DNA from: Lutraria lutraria
Lineage: Eukaryota > Mollusca > Bivalvia > Venerida > Mactridae
Reading direction: 5' to 3'
Length of the DNA: 64,000 nt
Assembly (NCBI GenBank): GCA_964023205.1
Contig: OZ026842.1
Location: 4,505,067 to 4,569,066, forward strand
Part shown: piece by piece, positions 1 to 11,509 of the stretch
How positions within the stretch are numbered: the first letter of the stretch is position 1
Layout: each line of letters starts with the position of its first letter
The notes under the pieces: model-generated
What the model was told of the DNA's origin: nothing
Databases searched by the model: none
What the model saw: the letters and a program-made list of their open reading frames with translations, nothing else
Position numbers and translations under genes: made by a program

Positions 1-240
1 AACTTAGTGTTACACAACTCAGAAACACCATGATTGTACACATAAAACTTAGTGTTACACAACTCAGGAACACCATGATTGTACACACAAAACTTGGTGT
101 TACACAACTCAGGAACAACACGAAGACAAAAACCTTAGTGTTACACAACAACTCAGGAACAACATGTACACACAAAACTTAGTGTTACACAACTCGTGAA
201 CAACACGAAGACACGAAACTTAGTGTTACATCACTCGTGA
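1..240. repeat. Minisatellite, ~45-bp unit
   Basis: About five to six head-to-tail copies of a roughly 45-bp unit whose core reads AACTTAGTGTTACACAACTC, followed by a GGAACACCATGATTGTACAC-like segment. Copies lose or gain a few bases, so the period drifts. The array is cut by the window edge. Confidence 0.85.
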
Positions 241-1180
241 TTATATAATATTGTATTCAGTATGCATTCTTTCCAGAAATATGACGCTGATAAATCACGT
301 GCTGTGTACTACTTTAACTTATGTTTGTTGTGATAGCTTTTATTACTTGAACATCATTGGTTGTATTCCATCTCATATAATTAACTAAATGAAAGCACTG
401 AAGGTACTGATGGGAAGGCCAACATGTGATGACAGTTCATCACTATAATATATAAGGATAGTTCATTATGTCAACAAGACTTAGTAATCAACAGTCCATA
501 ATTCCAATATGCAACTGATTGTTCATTGTATCCATATTTTAAGACTGTCCACCGTACCAGCATTATAATGACGACCTCATATAGTACAAAGCCTTATAAA
601 TTATAATGTATCAAAGCACGTAGTGCTGCGGTGCTATACATGATGCACATTTGAAAATCAATACATACACTTTCGAATAAACATTAAACAACATATTGAA
701 GTAGGGCCCATTTGAAATCCGATGCCAGTTATACAATAATATCTATCAATCGTACTAATTTGTTTTCGTTTATAAAAACAACAATTGCAGCAATTAGACG
801 GCTGCATTGTGCTGATTTTCGGAAATTTGTTATTTAGGTCAGGTCATCCGCTGATCATGTTGGTCGGTGCGTAGTTATTCTGATTTTTTGTTTCTTTTTA
901 ACAATAAAAGCACAATAAAGATATTTCTTCCCTAAAACATAAACAAAACGTTAAATCACATATCACAACGGGTTTTGATTTATGAAAGCCGGCCAATAGC
1001 GCTGTATATGTTCATAAAATGATGGAACTATTTTTCGTTTTTTATTAGATCGCGGAAGTACGTACTTCCGCCCGATAACCGTGGTATTAAGCGATTTGAT
1101 AATAACCACAAATGACCTTTTCCCGTGGTAATTAGGATAGAATGGCTTAAAAGCCTTCCCAAAAATAAGGGGAGAAAAAA
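241..1180. other. Intergenic, no gene seen
   Basis: AT-rich sequence with stops in all frames. No coding, tRNA or tandem pattern was recognised. Confidence 0.5.
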
Positions 1181-1183
1181 CAG

Positions 1184-1655
1184 TGGTGGGAAGTGGAGGA
1201 TAAAAGCCGGTGTTTGGAGTGAAGGAGAAAAGTCGATGTCAGGGGGGGGGGTGAAGGAGAAAAACTACGGGTTGGGGAGTGAAGGAAAGAAGTCAGGGAT
1301 CGGGGAGTGAAGGAGAAAAGCCAGTGTTTGGGAGTGAAGGAAAGAAGTCAGGGATCGGGGAGTGAAGGAAAGAAGTCAGGGATCGGGGAGTGAAGGAAAG
1401 TCAGGGATCGGGGAGTGAAGGAGAAAAGCCAGGAGTGAGTGAGTGAAGAAGAAAAGCCAGGGAGGTAAAAGGAGAAAAGCTGGGGTGGAGGTGTGAAGAA
1501 GAAAAGCCAGGGAGGTAAAAGGAGAAAAGCTGGGGTGGAGGTGTGAAGAAGAAAAGCCAGGGAGGTAAAAGGAGAAAAGCCAGGGTGGGGGAGTGAAGGA
1601 GAAAAACGGGGGTGAAGGAGAAAATCCAGGGGTGGGTAGTGAAGGAGACAAAACA
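1184..1655. repeat. Purine-rich tandem array (GA-rich on + strand)
   Basis: Degenerate 20-30 bp units of the type GGGGAGTGAAGGAGAAAAGC and GGAGGTAAAAGGAGAAAAGC. The + strand is almost all purine for about 470 bp. Near-identical sub-blocks of about 57 bp (around 1447-1570) show recent duplication. Long Pro/Ser/Phe reading frames on the minus strand are a by-product of the composition. Confidence 0.85.
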
Positions 1656-1972
1656 GGGTTATCGATATGGAGGAAAGCGCGATGTTTTGCTCATCGTGTA
1701 CATGTAGTACAACCTCTCCAGAGCGGCCTCTCTTGAGCAGCAACCTCCCTTCAACAAAAGCATAATTTTCCCCACTTCACGATTTAACTACTAATTTAAC
1801 CTCTCTAGAGCAACAACCTCCCAACAACAACATAATTTTGTTACTTCCAAAGTGTGTTGCACTGTATATATAATTGTTATCTAAATAATGGTGTTTATTA
1901 CGTTTTCCATTAAAGCAATAAATATGGAAAGCGTTTAACATACGACCATAGACAGGTTCATGTAATTTTACA
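1656..1972. other. 3' flank of the receptor gene
   Basis: No gene. It holds the likely polyadenylation signal of the minus-strand receptor and a short run resembling AACCTCTCTAGAGCAACAACCTC, repeated twice. Confidence 0.5.
1894..1899 (-). promoter_or_regulatory. Polyadenylation signal AATAAA
   Basis: AATAAA on the minus strand, 74 bases past the receptor stop codon. It is the first canonical signal downstream. Confidence 0.55.
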
Positions 1973-3481
1973 TTATGTTGAAGACCACTCTTTGCAAAAC
2001 CTCTGTTTGATCATTGTAAATGTCCGTTGGTTGCACATGAGCGATAGCATTAGAAATAAGCCATGTGAAGCATTTAAAATAACAAAAATGTATTCTACCC
2101 AAGACGACTCGGTCAATACGTACAGAAAACCCAGAAACCATGCAATGCCCGTGAGTGTGCTCAGTTTGATATAGATTCTCAAACCGACAGCGTTTTGACT
2201 AGTATTCATTCTTCTATCATTAATTGCGTGAAGCTTATATAGAACCACCAGGAACAAAATAAAGTTTGTCGAAATGAAAAGTGCGAGGGGGAGAGCGAAC
2301 GTGTAACCGACCATGTCCCGTGTCGATATGTAACACAATGATGGACCATATCCCAGAGTTCCCAACCTTGTAGTTGAAATCACTACGTTCGAGGCAATAA
2401 ATACTAATGGTAAGGTGTAACAGAATAAACAATAATATAAAACGATTCTATGTTTACAGTCTCCCACCGACCACTCCGACATCACAAGCGTGTAGAAAAG
2501 GTGGAATGTACAAACTGATGTCCAACATATGTAAACAAGCCAGAAATAATGAATTGCCATGCCAATTAATACACAAAGCCAATGTATTTCTGTAAGGGAG
2601 ATGCCAAACTGGAAAAGACCTTGTGCAACAAGAAGGTTTCCTGCCAGAATAAGTGTGCTTATTATAGGTACTGTCTGTGCTTGTTTTGTGAGAGTGTAAA
2701 ATAGTATCAACACCACCAAACTAACCATTGATATAAGTGTACAAACTATTGTTAATACTTTGACTAAACGTGACGAAATCGCATGATTAATTTGACCGGA
2801 ATGTACTGAAACATTTGGTTCTACTCGCTGTACTCTGTCTTCATATACATCCCTGCAAACATGCGCGAATCCAGTTTCATTTCCAGACATAGGACGTATA
2901 ACATATTCTGATGACAAGAACAGACCTTGCCCTGAAAGTAAGTTCAAATCCTGAAGCTCGTAGTCACCCGGTGAAATAAGGACAGCATCACAAAACTGCA
3001 AATGATGCATTGCTATCGTTGGACTACCTGTGTATTTGCGGACGTGGTTAACCTGAAAATATGTACTTCTGTCTACATTCAATGTCTGAAATGAAACAGT
3101 ATCGTCCAATGTAATTGACAAAGAATCCGTCTCCCATTCTTTCATCCTTTTTTGTAAAAGTTTGTATTCGGTATGTGGGTTGATGTCTGAAAAAACAATC
3201 CACCTCGCGTTGGCGCGATATTCAATCGTTCCTTCATCGATAATACGCTGCTTCATGTCCCCATGGTCGAATTTTCCGATTTTGGAAACGTCAAAATGAC
3301 TTTTGGTTAGATGAAATAGAGTAACAATTATTTCATCAGTTGTAGGCAATGTTGGCACATTTGTGTACATCAGCTTGAAGCAGAAATCGAGGACAACGCC
3401 ACTAACAATTCTCATTAAAGGAACACACTTTCCGCTTCTTTTCATGAAAGAAGGTGGACACGTATAATTAAGACATCGATT
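1973..3481 (-). CDS. Receptor exon 2 (membrane-proximal region, 7TM, tail)
   Basis: It begins after a pyrimidine-rich TTTCTGTTTTTCTGTTTCAG acceptor (AG at 3483-3482) and encodes about 215 ectodomain residues, the 7TM bundle and a short cytoplasmic tail. The 12 codons upstream of the first in-frame Met belong to the exon. Confidence 0.85.
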   Translation of the reverse strand, partial: NRCLNYTCPPSFMKRSGKCVPLMRIVSGVVLDFCFKLMYTNVPTLPTTDEIIVTLFHLTKSHFDVSKIGKFDHGDMKQRIIDEGTIEYRANARWIVFSDINPHTEYKLLQKRMKEWETDSLSITLDDTVSFQTLNVDRSTYFQVNHVRKYTGSPTIAMHHLQFCDAVLISPGDYELQDLNLLSGQGLFLSSEYVIRPMSGNETGFAHVCRDVYEDRVQRVEPNVSVHSGQINHAISSRLVKVLTIVCTLISMVSLVVLILFYTLTKQAQTVPIISTLILAGNLLVAQGLFQFGISLTEIHWLCVLIGMAIHYFWLVYICWTSVCTFHLFYTLVMSEWSVGDCKHRIVLYYCLFCYTLPLVFIASNVVISTTRLGTLGYGPSLCYISTRDMVGYTFALPLALFISTNFILFLVVLYKLHAINDRRMNTSQNAVGLRIYIKLSTLTGIAWFLGFLYVLTESSWVEYIFVILNASHGLFLMLSLMCNQRTFTMIKQRFCKEWSST

Positions 3482-5279
3482 CTGAAACAGAAAAACAGAA
3501 ATGTCATGTCATCGAAACATATGGGAATATTTTTACTATTTTCCGAACCATTGCCTTCCTTTACATAAAATGCATTGTTTTCGAATTCGAAATACCATTT
3601 CAACAAAAGAGTGTAATATGGTATTAAATTTTAAGATATTATAGTCTATTGTAACTATTATGTAGGCAAACTTAAACTGTCAGTTCTCTATTTAATTATA
3701 ATGTCCAATCTAAATATTTCGCACGTTATAATGAACCCAATTATACTGCATGTTTGCACATTCAAAATCACACATCTACCATGCATAGCTGTTATGGCGC
3801 ATTTGTGCATTTTCAACTGGAGTTTAACATCGCACCAGCCGGCAGGGTCTTTTCGCAACTATCCAGCTTTAACGATGGGGGAAGATCCCAGACTTACACC
3901 TAACCTTGCGTTAGCTCGCTGGATACCTTCCTCATATATGTGAAAATATGTTCTAGGTGGTATTCGAAAGCAAAGCATTCAGGGACTAGTGATAACAAGT
4001 CAGAGACCATAACTATACAACCTCGCCTTTAAAATTGGTTTAGTTTTTACAATTGTTAACATGAACATATAAAAAGACTAAAAATGACTTACATAACCCA
4101 ATTGATCTAATGGGTGTACATTTTATGTATATGAAAAGGACGAACATAATTTAGGTAACAATTAAACCTGGCTGAACTTTCTAAACAAACTAGATCTGAA
4201 TTTAATGAAAAATCATTCTGTCAAGTCATTTTTGCCGTAGACTGTTGTTAAGAAATTATTTACCATGAATATCAAATTGCAAACAAATACGAACTAACCA
4301 AGGGTGTGTTATAATGTAAGTCTCCACCACATACGTCCAGTTCCTTCCTATCCTCAGAACGCGAGTTTAAATTCAACAAACGAAAGTTGAGAATCACCGA
4401 AAACGGTACAATGGGTTCATAACGATTGGAAGCCAAAGGTCGACAATCTGCATTTGTGAAATACACATCCAAAGAGTTGCACAGAAAACAGTATGGATTC
4501 TTGTACGAGTGTTCACTTGATGAATACAAAAGAAATGGCGACTCCTGACACAATTCAGTTATGTTAGTTAATTTGGAGGTAGATGTTATCGTTATGTGTT
4601 CAGGATCGCATGTTTTAATTACATCAACATCAAGTAAGCATTCTTTTACCACGATGTCTTTATAATGGGACCAAGTTAATGCACAGTCAGGAGAAGTTTG
4701 TATTTTTTGCAAGAATGTACTTTCATCATCAGTCACCGACAGTACATCAAAATCTTGTTTACATTTTGTTATTGGTAGCCAAGGTAGCATTTCATCCCGG
4801 GAAATGAAATTACATACAGCACAATAGACGTTGGCATAATTCAGACCCGTTTGTTTTCCATACACTGGTGTTAGGGATTCGATTGTTCGCAATTTTCTTT
4901 CACACCATATTGTCTCAGGTCCAGTGTAATTCTCTGCGCATTCTGTAACAAACAAATAGGACTTGGACCAACGACGGGGCAGGTCTCCAGTTAGTGATGG
5001 CTTTATACAGAGTTCTTTTTTTAAGGTAAGGTAGTTTTGACCTGTGTGCAGTTTGTCATCCGTTACAACACCCACATCACCATAGCAACAGTTACCAACG
5101 GTGTGGCATTCCAGGTCACAGGAGCACCCACAACATTGTCCATTTTTAGATTCCGGCTTACATTGATCGTATTGAGTGCAAATAGATCCAGCTAAAATCA
5201 TGATCTCCTCATGTTTATCATTGTGCACTGGACGGCTGAATACAATAAGAAATAGGAGGACGTCAAGTCGACCCGACAT
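1973..5279 (-). CDS. Methuselah/adhesion-like 7TM receptor with SMB-like ectodomain, two exons
   Basis: Exon 1 is 5279-4299 and exon 2 is 3481-1973; the intron runs GTTAGT...TTTCAG and the join is phase 0, giving 829 residues. It is a plasma-membrane G-protein-coupled receptor of the class B/adhesion superfamily; the ligand is unknown. Residues 1-20 are a signal peptide. Residues 34-66 hold a dense cysteine cluster (CCGCSCDLEC, then GNCCYGD) like a somatomedin B fold. The exon junction makes a CPPSF...GKCV motif typical of molluscan and Mth-like ectodomains. Seven hydrophobic segments follow: TM3 contains HYFWLVYICWTS, TM6 LTGIAWFLGFLY and TM7 ILNASHGLF, all class-B-like. The expected Cys in extracellular loop 2 is in GPSLCYIS. 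No GPS autoproteolysis motif (Cys-Trp pattern followed by HLT/S) is visible before TM1, so cleavage is not expected. The ATG at 5279 is chosen because it directly precedes the signal peptide. The nearest alternative is any other Mth-like orphan receptor. Confidence 0.88.
4299..5279 (-). CDS. Receptor exon 1 (signal peptide, Cys-rich ectodomain)
   Basis: 327 codons ending exactly on a codon boundary at a GTTAGT donor (4298-4293). The frame would continue only 7 more codons before a stop, which supports splicing here. Confidence 0.85.
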
Positions 5280-6585
5280 ATTTGATCAGTCAGTTCCAAT
5301 GTTTCTGGGTTGTGTTTCTAACCTAAATGAAGCAACAATCGAGATAAGTTAAAACGTTCCTCAAAGTTCATAAACAAAACGTTGCAACAATTTTAAACAG
5401 AACAAATTCAAGGAATTTGAACCAAGGAAGATTCGCCATACTCACTTTATTTTTACATTGTTTCATGTTGGTAAAACATCATTCTATCTTAATACAAATG
5501 TTCTTAGGTTTTGGATGATCAAGATACCCATACGCAAAATGTTGAAAATTAGTTCAGAAAATAGCAAACCATCTCAATATATCAGTCACTAACATATTCA
5601 TTTTATTCATTTGTATGCTTGCATTTTTGTAACTACCAATAAAGCATAGAAAACAAACGATACAAAAAAGAAGAACATGAAATAACAATAAAAGCAACAT
5701 TAAACAACAACATATTCGTCATTAACATAAACACCATTAATAATTACAGAAAACGATGAAAAATTAAGTGCTTGAATTTTGAATGAATGGCAATTTCATT
5801 TTACTTATACACGTCTAAAAAAGGGTTCGAAAATGAAAATGTGATTAACATACATGTCATAAAGTAGAGGAAACAAATACAATGTAGTTCCTTACTGTAA
5901 GCCAAGAATTAACATTTTGATGGTAATTTTTTTTTGCTTTTCAAACATTTGTTCAAATAAGATGAACGTAAGTAGAATATTAATCGGCCTAATCCAGCAA
6001 AGTTATGAAGGCGTAGATTATATCAAATAAGTTTTTATCCATAAAGCATTCTTACCCTATTCTGTATTCTTGGTACTTCGTTCTGCTGAATCCTGTCTAC
6101 AGATCATTAATTTAACAACTTCATTGAACGAACTTCCAAATGTAATCTTTCCACCTATAGAAGCAGTTCATCCTATCATTTGTTATATACTGACCAGTTT
6201 AATTATCACTGTCACGAAATCATGATATCTAACATTAACAGTACTCAGGTAGCCAACATTTTCTTCACCAAATAGAAACATTTGATTGGCACATTCCAAT
6301 TCTTCAAAAACATCGCTTAAATTACGTTATTGAAAAAAAAATATTTTTCATTTTTATACTAACGGTCAAACATGTTTAATTACATTTCCTATACAGTCCG
6401 CGAAATTAATTTCTAGGCTTTGGTGTATTTTTCTATAAATCTAACAGATGTCTTTGTCACCGACTTTTCTTCGAAAATTATTTTCTAACACCTAATTATA
6501 ATTATTATTAACTTCGTTCAAATTACGTCATGCCGTCCTCAGTTTTACATGCAGTACATGTAAGGGCACTGACTTCTAATTATGG
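5280..6585. other. Intergenic, no gene seen
   Basis: AT-rich, stop-dense sequence upstream of the receptor gene. It probably includes the receptor promoter and 5' UTR, but I see no convincing TATA or initiator to place a start. Confidence 0.4.
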
Positions 6586-6835
6586 TGGCTGATTTCTGTC
6601 ATTTATGATCTTCGTGTCTTCGCCCCCAAAAGTCGAAGCACGACGACACGAACACACGATAAACTGCTCACTTATCGTATCTTCGCCTTCGACCTTAGAG
6701 GGCGAATACACGAACACACAAAATATTGAAGGCGAAATAACAATATTTTGATAGGCGAACACACGAAATCTTCTCTTGTAGACTTTCGTGTCGGCGCCCT
6801 ATATTTCTCGTATGTTTGTGTCTTGTTCGATATCT
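6586..6835. repeat. Dispersed repeat with inverted TTCGTGT / ACACGAA words
   Basis: A GC-richer island built from alternating TTCGTGTcTTCGCCC and GGGCGAAtACACGAAC words in both orientations, giving several possible hairpins. It looks like a degenerate foldback or MITE-like element; termini are not clear. Confidence 0.45.
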
Positions 6836-6849
6836 ATTAGTTACTAGTA

Positions 6850-8020
6850 AATAATTTATGATATGAACCAATGAAGTGAAGAAGGACTGAAAAATAATGT
6901 TTGTAGTTTCTCTAACGGCGTTGAGTGATTCACTAAGTCAAATGCCTTAGACAAGTCAAGAAAGACAGTTCGAACAATCTTATTTTGATCAATGGCATTT
7001 ATCAGGAATGATAGGCTCTGAATCCAGAATAATACGCGTATATTAATTTCTTCTTCAAAATAAATGTTCAAGTGATTAGCAACATGAGGTTCAATCATTT
7101 TAGACAGAACTGGAAGTATTGACATTGGTCTGTAATTAATCTTATCACACTTAGGTCCTTTTTGTGTATAGGAGTTACTTTAACTAATTTAATTGATCAG
7201 GAAATATTTTCTGTGAGATTATACTCATGCTTAGAATCTGGGTTATGGTTTTAGAAATTATTTTTAGATATTCTCGAGAATTTAGGACTTAAGCCACCAA
7301 GAGCTGTAGATTTTGTAGGGTCAATGTTCGAAAGCTCTTTTTCAACAAACTTCATATTCAACAAAGGTATCATGAACATTTCTTTTTTATCTGTGTTTTC
7401 TTAATTGGATTCGTTCTTATGAGTAGTATTGACAGTGGTTTGAAATACATTAATGAAGAAATCCTTAAAGGTATCAGCAGTCTCTTTGGAATCTAAGATA
7501 AGAGTTCCATATAGTTGTCATTTATAGAATTTGTTTGTGATTTGGTGTTTTCTCTAGATTCGGTCATCATATATATCAAGTGTACTCCAAGGTTGATTTT
7601 GTAGATCTTGTAAAAAAAATTCCTGATTAAACTGTTTAACATCTCATCTGTGTAAGTAATTATTTTATGCACATGTGACAGGGCCTTCAGATATTGCTGA
7701 TGTTTTCCTAGTAATGCAGATTGGATAATGGTCACTAACTGATAGTTTAGGTACAGTTACATTCTTGATATTGGACGGAAGGTTAGTATAAATATGACCA
7801 ATCAAAGTAGAAGAAGATGACGTACGTAGTCCTTGTTGGGCTATTATTAATCTGCCTAGTGTATTACTGAAATCCTTAGTTACAAATTGCTGTTGACAGT
7901 TAAGTCCATGTAATATTTAAAGCAGTATTGGCACCTTTTGTTCTGTGATTGGTTGGAATGTTTTGTATCCAAGGTGCGATGTTGTCATTCCTTTATAGTA
8001 TCCAAAATATAGATTTATAT
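6850..8020 (-). mobile_element. Non-LTR retrotransposon (LINE) fragment, endonuclease + partial RT, decayed
   Basis: Read on the minus strand with frameshifts and stops. Near 7800-7690 an endonuclease-like segment carries SDHYPI, the conserved Ser-Asp-His of APE-type endonucleases. Near 7330 lies a linker ending in a degenerate GLDG-like motif (ALGGL). At 7180-7090 the RT fingers read TPIHKKG then NYRPMSILPVLSKMIE. Near 6945 RT motif A reads FLDLSKAFDLVNHS. The sequence is lost just after motif A, so the palm YxDD, thumb and 3' UTR are absent. The order endonuclease-RT and these motifs fit the Jockey/CR1-like clades. It is not functional. Confidence 0.85.
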
Positions 8021-9916
8021 TGAACTCTTTTCATTAGATTATGAATTTATCACAAATAATTTCCCAATTTTATGTTAACACTCTGATGCAAAATATTCCA
8101 AGGAACACAACGAACCACGTTCCAGAAGAGAACGACTGGTCAAACCAAGTGAATATGTAAAACTCAGTAACTTACGTTCTGAAAAAAAAATTGTTTAGAG
8201 TAAATGATATGGAACAGTTTAGAATGAGTTAAACGGGCGTGATTATATAGTAGGCCTGTATGTACAGATCATCAAATATCACGCCGGTTTAACTCAGAAC
8301 GAGTGTAATTTATCCTTAGGCAAAAATGTTGTGAGGAAATTCCGTTCCTCGTTGTGAGCACCCATATTGCATGTCAATTGTTTTTCAAAGATTATGAAGA
8401 ATACAGGCCTTTGTGTAAAAATATCGAAATGCAGTTTAATAGCTAGTTTTGGGTTTTCCGAGTACGCACATGTAAGAATTTTGGAAAACACTTACCTTCT
8501 TGGCATACAATATTCTTAGAAAATTAACACCAACGATTAGAGATAAATTACCCAATATAATATGTAGGGTTCGTGGACACCTTGTTCTTGTTCCTATTAC
8601 CTTAATATCTAAGGGAAGCAACTAGTGTTAAAGCAACCTCTTATTTTCATCGTATTCCCTTACTAGTTTCCATTGGTATTGTACTAAATCCTACTTACAT
8701 ACGACAGCAAAAATATATCCATTAAATTTAATATAACAATAATATAAATGAACACATTCTAGTCACGTAGGCCCATTGATCAAGGGAAAATCCCATCTTA
8801 ATAGGCTCTCCCCTTTTGAAAATGTTACGCCCCCAGGGGCCTTCAATAGAAGTTTTTGGGTATATTGCATTACTGTAAATTGCCTCACTTCCATTATGTT
8901 TTAAGTGAATGTTATATTAATATATTACTAATATCCCTCCAAGAAAATAAACATATTGTATCATGCACATGGGTGCAAGTCTGCAGAACTGGGAAGCCTG
9001 AGCTGGGAGGGGGCTACCCAAGGGGTGAAGCTCTAGAAAATAAGCCTTTGTCGAAGACCCTGTGAACCAGTTTTTGACCCTAAATAATCCATAATGGAAG
9101 TTGACCTAGATATCATGTAGATGCAACTTCTGACCAAGTTTGGTGAAGATCTGATGTACACTATTTGAATTAGAGTCCGGATGATGTGCTGGACCGCCCA
9201 CCCGCCCGTCATTGGGTTTCACATAATACGTCCCGTCTTTGACGGCCGTATAAAAAAGGGCCTATGCCAATCTTTCTCCGAAAAAAAAGGCCTAGGCCAA
9301 TCTTTCCTTGGGGAAAACTGGCTGGGGGGAAATACACTGCTACACCAGTTCTCCCCCTCTGGGGCGGCCCTGAAATGACCATAGCTTTTGAATGGGCCGT
9401 TAAACAACAGATAAATAACATTCTCATTTTAAAGAGTACAACAGAAATAAAAACTCATGTAAGGCCACACATTTTATTGCTAACATAAGTATTTCTTGAA
9501 TTATAAAACATATAGCGTATAAAACAGAGTACCAGGTAAATGCACTAATAAATCTAACTTATACAATTATATTTTTCTCATACGATAATGATAAGTTTCA
9601 TTAACACTTTCCAATAATATTCAAAATACAACAACATTTTGAAACAGTAACAATCAAACTTAGACAAGCTAACCAAATTTGCGTCAATAAAAAGGAGAAT
9701 GCAAGCAGATATACGAATTAATAAGCATAATTCTAACGAAATATTAAAGCATAATGTATACATAGGTTAATTAACACAAAAGTTACTATGGTAAAGTTTA
9801 CATCAAACATTGATACGAAAATCATTTCAAAGCATACAAACATCGTCAAAGACGAATCAAACACGACCCAAGTCAATTAATATAAGAAAAGTAAAAAGGT
9901 ATAAAAATATAAGAAA
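8021..9916. other. Intergenic with fragments of dispersed repeats, no gene seen
   Basis: Nothing codes convincingly. 8940-9180 resembles a dispersed repeat (ACCAAGTTTGGTGAAGATCTG wording). 9240-9380 has two near-identical GGCCTAtGCCAATCTTTC blocks followed by a GC-rich end TTCTCCCCCTCTGGGGCGGCCCTG. Short open frames here overlap on both strands and are judged chance. Confidence 0.4.
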
Positions 9917-9972
9917 ACTTTTAACATTTAACAAGCCCTGATTGTATCAGGAACTTGTTAAATGTTAAAAGT
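9917..9972. repeat. Perfect 19-bp inverted repeat (hairpin)
   Basis: ACTTTTAACATTTAACAAG at 9917-9935 is exactly reverse-complemented at 9954-9972, with an 18-bp loop. Confidence 0.85.
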
Positions 9973-10486
9973 ATATGAGTCTGGTATATGGAACTTTTTG
10001 ATGGACAGTTTTACATGAGCTACCTGAGTTAATCCAAAATAATTTCACTTAAAAAAGCCATTTTGACAAATGAATATCATTTAGGTTTTCATGGCCGTCA
10101 ATCGCTCCATGCACATGAACTTTTATGTAGACCAAAGTACTAGGTATATCTACATCCACCATGCCAATCCTAGTTCGACCTTGTTCCTGTTCCATGTTGC
10201 AATGTTAGTCTATGTAAGTTCAGTTTCCATGAGTACTTTCAGTACTTTGATTTTCACATGAGTTTAATGTTACACCAACAGACAAGAGTCATTTAGTAAC
10301 TTGCTATCTTTAAAAGTCTAGACGTACACCTGTGTAGAACCACTGACTGGAAAACTACTTCATGTGTGCAATTTGGTCCATGGTAGGACTTGAACTCAAA
10401 GACATTAACCACTCAACCATGGAGGACTGGATAACCAAGTGTAACAATTAAAATTTGGTAAGAAACTAGGGAGTGAAGCTTTCAAC
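9973..10486. other. Intergenic; SINE-head-like remnant near 10380-10440
   Basis: Minus-strand wording CATGGTTGAGTGGTTAA and GAGTTCAAGTCC recalls tRNA A and B boxes of the SINE family at 28846, 50412 and 62313, but the tail is missing. No gene. Confidence 0.35.
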
Positions 10487-10698
10487 TACTATGGAATCAT
10501 TATTTTTCGTTGGGCTCAATTTTCGCGTTTTTTTTACAAAAATGGCTATTTCGTGGGGACATAAATTTGTGGATTTTTATTTTTGAAAAAAAAATGCCTT
10601 ATCTCTGCATTTAAATTCGTGATGATTTTTTTGGGGATGAGCCGACCCATGAAAACCACAAAATTAAATCCCCAACAAAAAATAATGAATCCACAGTA
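10487..10698. mobile_element. MITE, 212 bp, TIR TACTrTGGAwTCATTATTTTT
   Basis: The left end TACTATGGAATCATTATTTT and the right end (reverse-complemented TACTGTGGATTCATTATTTT) form terminal inverted repeats of more than 25 bp; the inner halves are also complementary. A second copy lies at 29202-29396 in the opposite orientation. Confidence 0.8.
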
Positions 10699-11501
10699 CA
10701 AAAGTATATTATCTTGACATGTCAGGTGAGGGAGTGAACAGATAAGCTATACACTATTTTTTTGTGTGTAGCTAGAGTTATACTCTACTTTCAAATTTAC
10801 CCTAGATTCAAGGAATGTTTAATACTTTACTGTAATTATCTAGAATTTTTCAAACAGATCTAATGTCAATATAAAAACTGTGACCAGAATCTAGCACAGG
10901 CAGTAATTATCTTGAATGAAAAAAAAATTGTCACAGAATTCGACCCTATTAACTGATATGTATATTAAGATTTATATATACCCTCTTATAGAATACACAA
11001 AATGAATATCAGATGTATAGGGTCAAATTCTGGGATAATTATTTTATTTAAGATCAATTTTGGTTAAATTCCAGCGATCTATATAGAATTTATTACAATT
11101 TTACCATCACTTGTCCTTTACTACTGCCTGTGGCATCCATGATCCTTTGATTCGTAATTCTTAAAGACACAAACAACATAACACACACACAGACTAGAAA
11201 TCACGAACAACACAAATAAATGCTAAAAATATATTAAGGCCATGCTTAAAAAAATTTTCATTTCAGGTGATGCTACAAACTCACAAAAAACAGCACAATT
11301 CAATTTTTTTGCCTCATGTATTGTTTTTTTTTGTTCGAAATAAAAATAGGATTCGGAAGTGTATTTAGGATTAAATACATTAATTAAATTGTAATACAAA
11401 AAATATTTCCTATCTACATGTGTACCTATCCATTGTAAATTCTCTGGGTAGGGTTTTTGCAAATATTTTTTAGGCATGGCCTATGGAACTACTACACATG
11501 T
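10699..11501. other. Intergenic, no gene seen
   Basis: AT-rich with poly-A and poly-T runs. The short frame at 11223-11477 (minus) is low-complexity and shows no domain. Confidence 0.4.
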
Positions 11502-11509
11502 TTATTAAT

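Noticed and set aside
1348..1743. Minus-strand Pro/Ser/Phe-rich frames of 131 and 91 codons
   Set aside because: Produced by the purine-rich tandem array; no splice sites, domain or codon bias.
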